NCBI GenBank assembly: GCA_045617105.1
Contig: JAZLHW010000166.1
Span: forward strand, 1 to 9,514
Source of the DNA: CALELM01 sp045617105
GTDB lineage: Bacteria > Bacillota > Negativicutes > Selenomonadales > Selenomonadaceae
DNA: 9,514 nucleotides
Direction of reading: 5' to 3'
Positions 6,238 to 9,514 of the stretch are shown one piece after another. A program made the position numbers and the translations under genes. The notes under the pieces are model-generated. The model had not been told where the DNA came from, did no database searches, and saw only the letters and a program-made list of their open reading frames with translations. Position 1 is the first letter of the stretch. The number at the start of each line of letters is the position of its first letter.

Positions 6238-6243
6238 TTTAGT

Positions 6244-6550
6244 AGCGAATATCGGTATCTTCAGAGGAAGGGAGAAGACCTGCGAAATTTTGTTATGCAG
6301 CTGAAACGCGAAAACCAAGCAGTAAGCTGCCAGCAGGTGTTATAGGTGCGTGTACCATCTACCGTGCGAAAGTGGTAACATGATTAGGTGGTTAGTGCTA
6401 AGTCAAAAGGCCGACAAGTACACAACTACCGCAGGGACTGCGGAAAGTTACGCCTGTGGAGAGCGTGTAAGACGAATATATTCTTCGGGATATATCGCTG
6501 TGCTCAACGAATCAGGAAGCCCCCTGCCTCTATAGGCGGGAGTAGTTCAC
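6244..6550 (+). ncRNA. Structured RNA of about 300 nt, omega-RNA/HEARO-like
   Basis: Nested helices are visible by eye: ACCTGC (6278-6283) with GCAGGT (6333-6338), enclosing GCAGCT (6297-6302) with AGCTGC (6325-6330). CCGCAG-GGA-CTGCGG lies at 6429-6443. ATATATTC-UUCG-GGATATAT (6476-6495) has a C(UUCG)G tetraloop. The right-end hairpin is at 6521-6542. Purine-rich loops such as GCGAAA recur. Together with the IS605-like right end this points to a guide-scaffold RNA of the obligate mobile element-guided systems (TnpB or IscB/IsrB omega-RNA; HEARO in the RNA literature). In TnpB systems the guide would be the bases after 6550; in IscB systems it would be about 16 bases at the RNA's 5' end. No nuclease gene accompanies it. 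The high structural content is seen; the family assignment is inferred. Confidence 0.55.
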
Positions 6551-6575
6551 TAGGTTTAGATTTTGAGGTGAGATT

Positions 6576-9005
6576 GTGGATTTTGGTCAGGGAAAGGTCG
6601 TTTCCGTCAAGCTGGAAAACGAGATGAAGAATTCCTACATTGATTATGCGATGTCGGTTATCGTTGCTCGTGCCTTGCCAGATGTTCGAGATGGACTGAA
6701 GCCTGTGCATCGGCGTATTCTTTACGCTATGCAGGAAGCGGGCATGGGGTCTACGAAGCCATACAAGAAATCGGCACGTATCGTCGGTGAGGTTCTCGGT
6801 AAATATCATCCGCACGGAGATAGTTCCGTATATGATGCTATCGTCCGCATGGCGCAGGATTTTTCGATGCGTTACATGCTGGCAGATGGGCATGGAAATT
6901 TTGGTTCGGTAGATGGCGACCCTGCGGCTGCCATGCGTTATACAGAAGTTCGTATGTCGAAGATTTCGGAGCTGATGCTGCAGGACATTGAAAAGGATAC
7001 GGTCGAGTTCATGCCGAACTATGATGAGTCCTTGAAGGAGCCGACAGTTTTGCCGGCAAAGTTCCCCCAGCTCTTGGTCAATGGAACCTCCGGTATCGCT
7101 GTCGGCATGGCAACGAATATTCCTCCGCACAACATGTGCGAGGTCATTGACGGCACATTGCAGCTGATCGACAATCCTGATATGACGGTCGATGAGCTGA
7201 TGCAGACGATCAAGGGACCGGATTTTCCGACGGCAGGCTTGATCCTTGGCACGGACGGCATACGAAGTGCCTACACGACAGGACGCGGCGTTATCAAGAT
7301 GCGCGCGGATGCACATATCGAAACTATGTCGAACGGCAAGAACCGTATTATTGCAACGGAGCTTCCGTATCAGGTCAACAAGGCTCGCTTGGTGGAAAAG
7401 ATTGCGGAGCTGGTGCGTGACAAGAGTATTGATGGGATTACGGATCTGCGTGATGAGTCTGACCGCAATGGTATGCGTATTGTCATTGAGCTGCGCCGTG
7501 ATGCAAATCCGAATGTGATCTTGAACCAGCTTTACAAGCATACGCAGCTGCAGGAGAGCTTCGGTGTTATCATGCTGGCTCTTGTGGACGGCAAACCGCA
7601 GGTACTTAATCTGAAGGAGGTTCTCCATTACTATATCAAGCATCAGGAGGACGTGATTACCCGCAGGACGAGATATGAGCTGGCAAAGGCTGAGGCCCGT
7701 GCGCATATCTTGGAGGGCTTGACTATCGCCCTTGACCATCTTGATGCTGTGATTACGACCATTCGGGCAAGCAGGACCGCAGAGATTGCAAAGAATGCCT
7801 TGATGAATAGCTTTCATCTCTCGGACAAGCAGGCACAGGCGATTTTGGATCTTCGCTTGCAGCGTCTTACCGGATTGGAACGGGAGAAAATCGAGGAGGA
7901 GTATCAGGAGACCTTGAAGGCGATTGAGGAACTCAAGGCGATCCTTGCAGATGAGGCAAAGATTCTTGCCATTATCAAGAAGGAATTGCTTGCCGTCAAG
8001 GAAAAGTACGGCGATGAGCGGCGTACCCGCCTTACGATCGATACCTCTGAGATCGACATGGAGGACTTGATTGCGGAGGAGGATGTTGTCATTACCCTCA
8101 CGCACAATAACTACATCAAGCGTATGCCGCTTACGACCTACCGCAACCAAAAGCGCGGCGGCAGGGGCGTGACGGGAATGGGAACGAAGGAGACGGATTT
8201 TGTTGAGAATCTCTTGATTACGACAACGCACCATACGATCCTGTTCTTTACAAGCCGTGGCTGTGTCTACTATCTCAAGGCATACGAGATCGCAGAGGCA
8301 AGCCGTCAGGCAAAGGGAACGGCAATCATCAATCTTTTGCAGCTCGACAAGGGCGAAAAAATCACTGCCGTTATTCAGGTGCGTGAGTTTAATCCAGATA
8401 AGTTCCTGTTCATGGCAACGAAGAAGGGAATCGTCAAGAAAACAGTTCTCAGTGAGTTCAAATCCATGCGCAAGGGCGGCTTGATCGCTATCAGCTTGGA
8501 CGATGACGATGAGCTGATCGGTGTCAAATTTACGGACGGCAACCGCTCGGTTATTCTTGGCACGAAGGACGGCATGGCGATCTGCTTCGATGAGAGCGAT
8601 GTTCGTTCGATGGGACGCACTGCACGAGGTGTCCGAGGCATTCGCTTGAATGCAGGCGATGAGGTCATCGGCATGGCAAACCTTCACAAGAATGCTGATG
8701 TGCTTACGGTGACGGAAAACGGCTTTGGCAAGCGTACCTCAACGGATGAGTATCGTCCGCAGACAAGGGGCGGCAAGGGCGTGATCAACTTGAAGGTCAC
8801 GGAAAAGACAGGTGCCGTAATCGGTCTAAAGGTCGTAAGACCGGGGCAGGAGCTGATGCTGATAACGACAGAGGGAATCGTCATTCGCACGAACGTAGAT
8901 GAGATTTCTGTCATCAGCCGCAATACACAGGGCGTTATGCTGATGAAGACCGATGAAAACGATAAAGTTGCTTCCATGGCAACCATGGATCAGAAAAATG
9001 GATAA
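6576..9005 (+). CDS. gyrA: DNA gyrase subunit A
   Basis: The 809-residue A subunit of gyrase, which with GyrB introduces negative supercoils using ATP. The catalytic tyrosine is Y122 in AAMRYTE. The winged-helix region HPHGDSSVYDAI aligns with E. coli numbering without gaps. Ser83 and Asp87, the main quinolone-resistance positions, keep the susceptible residues. The GyrA box QKRGGRG (525-531) opens the C-terminal beta-pinwheel and separates this protein from ParC; later blade repeats include RSMGRTARGVRG and TRGGKG. The acidic tail is short, as in Firmicute gyrases (about 820 residues). The start is GTG at 6576 with GAGGTG 5 bases upstream. gyrB is not immediately upstream; the leader instead contains the structured RNA element. 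Confidence 0.97.
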   Translation: MDFGQGKVVSVKLENEMKNSYIDYAMSVIVARALPDVRDGLKPVHRRILYAMQEAGMGSTKPYKKSARIVGEVLGKYHPHGDSSVYDAIVRMAQDFSMRYMLADGHGNFGSVDGDPAAAMRYTEVRMSKISELMLQDIEKDTVEFMPNYDESLKEPTVLPAKFPQLLVNGTSGIAVGMATNIPPHNMCEVIDGTLQLIDNPDMTVDELMQTIKGPDFPTAGLILGTDGIRSAYTTGRGVIKMRADAHIETMSNGKNRIIATELPYQVNKARLVEKIAELVRDKSIDGITDLRDESDRNGMRIVIELRRDANPNVILNQLYKHTQLQESFGVIMLALVDGKPQVLNLKEVLHYYIKHQEDVITRRTRYELAKAEARAHILEGLTIALDHLDAVITTIRASRTAEIAKNALMNSFHLSDKQAQAILDLRLQRLTGLEREKIEEEYQETLKAIEELKAILADEAKILAIIKKELLAVKEKYGDERRTRLTIDTSEIDMEDLIAEEDVVITLTHNNYIKRMPLTTYRNQKRGGRGVTGMGTKETDFVENLLITTTHHTILFFTSRGCVYYLKAYEIAEASRQAKGTAIINLLQLDKGEKITAVIQVREFNPDKFLFMATKKGIVKKTVLSEFKSMRKGGLIAISLDDDDELIGVKFTDGNRSVILGTKDGMAICFDESDVRSMGRTARGVRGIRLNAGDEVIGMANLHKNADVLTVTENGFGKRTSTDEYRPQTRGGKGVINLKVTEKTGAVIGLKVVRPGQELMLITTEGIVIRTNVDEISVISRNTQGVMLMKTDENDKVASMATMDQKNG

Positions 9006-9020
9006 TTGCTGTCAGGCAAG

Positions 9021-9070
9021 CAAATACGCTCCCCTTCATGGTATCATTTTCATGGACGGGAGCGTATTTG
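9021..9070 (+). terminator. Long hairpin after gyrA
   Basis: CAAATACGCTCCC (9021-9033) and GGGAGCGTATTTG (9058-9070) form a perfect 13 bp stem. Inside it TTCATGG (9035-9041) can pair with TCATGGA (9050-9056). It starts 15 bases after the gyrA stop. The following T-tract is poor, so it may stabilise the mRNA end or act as a weak terminator. Confidence 0.65.
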
Positions 9071-9128
9071 AATGTTATGGAAGAAGGAAGAAAAACAAAG
9101 GAGTAATGATTTCAATCCGTTGAAAGGC

Positions 9129-9157
9129 TTGAAATAGCTGTGATGGCATGGTATACT
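9129..9157 (+). promoter_or_regulatory. Promoter of the antitoxin RNA, copy B
   Basis: TTGAAA (9129-9134), exactly 17 bp, TATACT (9152-9157): close to a textbook strong promoter, as expected for an antisense RNA made in excess. Predicted start is about 9164. The block is shared with the copy at 1002-1040. Confidence 0.8.
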
Positions 9158-9167
9158 GAACTTGAAA

Positions 9168-9191
9168 TTCACGAAAGACGTTATGAATACC
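9168..9191 (+). repeat. Direct repeat b (within antitoxin RNA)
   Basis: It contains CACGAAAGAC, then 4 unmatched bases, then TGAATACC. This matches direct repeat a at 9361-9386, where 5 different bases (ATGAG on the plus strand, covering the start codon) separate the same two blocks. Because the two genes face each other, the direct repeat becomes an RNA-RNA complementarity. Confidence 0.85.
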
Positions 9192-9196
9192 AATAG

Positions 9197-9232
9197 AAAT
9201 GCCCCTAGGGAGTGATGACCCTAGGGGCATTT
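9197..9232. terminator. Shared bidirectional terminator of toxin and antitoxin
   Basis: AAATGCCCCTAGGG (9197-9210) and CCCTAGGGGCATTT (9219-9232) make a perfect 14 bp stem with an 8-base loop. Short T-tracts follow on both strands. Both RNAs contain it, which gives a second region of mutual complementarity, as in par. Confidence 0.85.
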
Positions 9233-9285
9233 TCGTTGCGTAGGTGATGAATCTACGCCCTGTTAGGTGCCACGATGTGGTCGGT

Positions 9286-9375
9286 CTACCACCCTAACAT
9301 CTGCACTATCCGGTAGCCTAGAATACTTCCTAGCACGCTGATGAGCAGGCTGACCATGATTTCCACGAAAGACAT
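9286..9375 (-). CDS. Small hydrophobic membrane peptide, candidate type I toxin (Fst-like)
   Basis: A 29-codon ORF. The peptide begins MSFVE, has one predicted membrane helix from about residue 4 to 19 (VEIMVSLLISVLGSIL), then GYR and an amphipathic end closing with LGW. One acidic (E5) and one basic (R22) residue flank the helix. This is the size and shape of Fst/Ldr-type and holin-like type I toxins, which insert in the inner membrane from inside the cell, though I cannot align it confidently to the Fst motif. The ribosome site GGGAGGGAGG ends 9 bases before the ATG and is unusually strong. The mRNA should run from about 9424 to about 9197 (about 228 nt; par RNA I is about 210). The leader CCCTC can pair with the ribosome site. 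No other ORF of note occurs in 9240-9514. Confidence 0.7.
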   Translation of the reverse strand: MSFVEIMVSLLISVLGSILGYRIVQMLGW

Positions 9376-9386
9376 GAGTGAATACC
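9361..9386 (+). repeat. Direct repeat a (toxin start region)
   Basis: The partner of 9168-9191. On the minus strand it spans the first codons, the start codon and the leader up to the GG of the ribosome site, so it is the expected binding site of the antitoxin RNA. Confidence 0.85.
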
Positions 9387-9417
9387 TCCCTCCCTTGCCG
9401 TATTAGCTTGATGAGGG
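9385..9417 (-). promoter_or_regulatory. Ribosome site and self-sequestering leader of the toxin mRNA
   Basis: On the minus strand the leader has CCCTC (complement of 9413-9417) about 20 bases before GGGAGGGAGG (complement of 9385-9394). The pairing CCCTC-GAGGG would hide the ribosome site. In Fst mRNA a 5' stem-loop likewise slows translation so that the antitoxin can bind first; the parallel is inferred. Confidence 0.5.
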
Positions 9418-9430
9418 CTGTGGCAAGAAA

Positions 9431-9439
9431 AGTATAGCA
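9431..9439 (-). promoter_or_regulatory. Extended -10 promoter of the toxin mRNA
   Basis: On the minus strand TGC (9439-9437) directly precedes TATACT (9436-9431), an extended -10. No good -35 is found 16-18 bp upstream. Predicted start is about 9424. It looks weaker than the antitoxin promoter, as the model requires. Confidence 0.6.
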
Positions 9440-9514
9440 AATTTTTCAGAATTGTTCTATGTTAAACGAAGATTGAACTGTCAAGGAAATCTTGAAAGTT
9501 TGAAAAGAATGTAA

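Larger units (their letters stand above)
6101..6550 (+). mobile_element. ORF-less IS200/IS605-type element or remnant
   Basis: This gap holds no intact gene but is full of inverted repeats. On the left is a structured block (6101-6163): ACTTCTAGG and CCTAG...AGAAGT pair, followed by CCTCTGCCT/AGGTGGGGG. An imperfect palindrome lies around 6203-6235. The right end, GAAGCCCCCTGCCT...AGGCGGGAG followed by TAGTTCAC (6517-6550), has the form of IS200/IS605 right ends that carry the omega-RNA hairpin. Translation of 6434-6535 gives a tail (GTAESYACGERVR ... NESGSPLPL) that resembles the C-terminal tails of TnpB proteins, but the zinc-finger and RuvC parts are absent. No TnpA, TnpB or IscB gene is present. 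Left boundary and target site are uncertain. The 25 bases between 6551 and 6575 hold the gyrA ribosome site. Confidence 0.55.
9164..9232 (+). ncRNA. Antisense antitoxin RNA of a type I (Fst/par-like) locus
   Basis: A predicted RNA of about 69 nt between the strong promoter at 9129-9157 and the hairpin ending at 9232. Its 5' segment (9168-9191) is a direct repeat of the translation start region of the small hydrophobic peptide encoded on the opposite strand (9361-9386). The RNA is therefore complementary to that mRNA both there (CACGAAAGAC and TGAATACC blocks, either side of the start codon and reaching the ribosome site) and through the shared terminator. The size matches the RNA II antitoxin of the enterococcal par locus (about 65 nt). 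The predicted action is to pair with the toxin mRNA and block ribosome loading. Expression and function are inferred. Confidence 0.72.

Noticed and set aside
6350..6535. A 61-codon plus-strand ORF within the structured RNA.
   Set aside because: Not called as a gene: no ribosome site, and it overlaps strong RNA helices. Its C-terminal half resembles TnpB tails, so I treat it as a coding relic or the protein face of an omega-RNA scaffold.
6244..6550. RNase P RNA, tmRNA, T-box leader or group II intron.
   Set aside because: I looked for RNase P's conserved GAGGAAAGTC and ACAGAAA boxes, the T-box TGGNACCGCG, a tmRNA tag frame and a domain V hairpin, and found none.
6504..8687. A 727-codon open frame on the minus strand opposite gyrA.
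   Set aside because: It is the shadow of the gyrA codon pattern. It is rich in His, Arg, Leu and Cys, lacks any family motif and ribosome site, and gyrA is certain on the other strand.
9107..9124. A five-codon ORF after AAAGGAG upstream of the antitoxin promoter.
   Set aside because: Too short and upstream of the predicted transcription start; probably chance.

Overview
The window looks like a chromosomal segment of a Gram-negative Firmicute (Negativicutes; Selenomonas-like is my guess). This rests on the mix of a Tad pilus locus, a Firmicute-type GyrA, moderate GC, strong AGGAGG-like ribosome sites and sigma-A-type promoters. No 16S rRNA or tRNA is present, so the taxonomy is inference.

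Layout. Positions 2-946 hold the 3' part of a tadC-like pilus-assembly gene and a DUF192 gene, both on the plus strand. Facing them on the minus strand (2623-1127) is a large secreted or pilus-associated protein with a TadG/TadE-like N-terminus. Between them lies a short promoter-RNA-terminator unit (1011-1114). Next, on the minus strand, comes a divergent guanylate-kinase-like protein (3389-2811) with its own promoter and terminator. Upstream of it is a separate minus-strand unit of about 100 nt, bounded by a strong promoter and a strong hairpin (3623-3486). A probable operon follows on the plus strand: threonine synthase, a short Ppx/GppA phosphatase and an unrecognised 103-residue protein (3757-6018), closed by a terminator at 6029-6071. 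The 500 bases before gyrA hold no intact gene. They look like an ORF-less derivative of an IS200/IS605-type element, with a highly structured omega-RNA/HEARO-like transcript (about 6244-6550) ending 25 bp before the GTG of gyrA (6576-9005).

The most interesting system is at the right end (9129-9439). A 29-codon hydrophobic peptide gene on the minus strand faces a short plus-strand RNA. The RNA has a consensus promoter (TTGAAA-17-TATACT), the two genes share a terminator hairpin, and the RNA carries a direct repeat of the peptide gene's translation start region. This is the architecture of the Fst/par type I toxin-antitoxin locus (convergent genes, direct repeats, shared bidirectional terminator). 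A diverged second copy of the antitoxin gene (same promoter block, same terminator style, different 5' recognition sequence) sits at 1011-1114 with no toxin beside it. It therefore looks like an orphan antitoxin or trans-acting relative next to the pilus gene.
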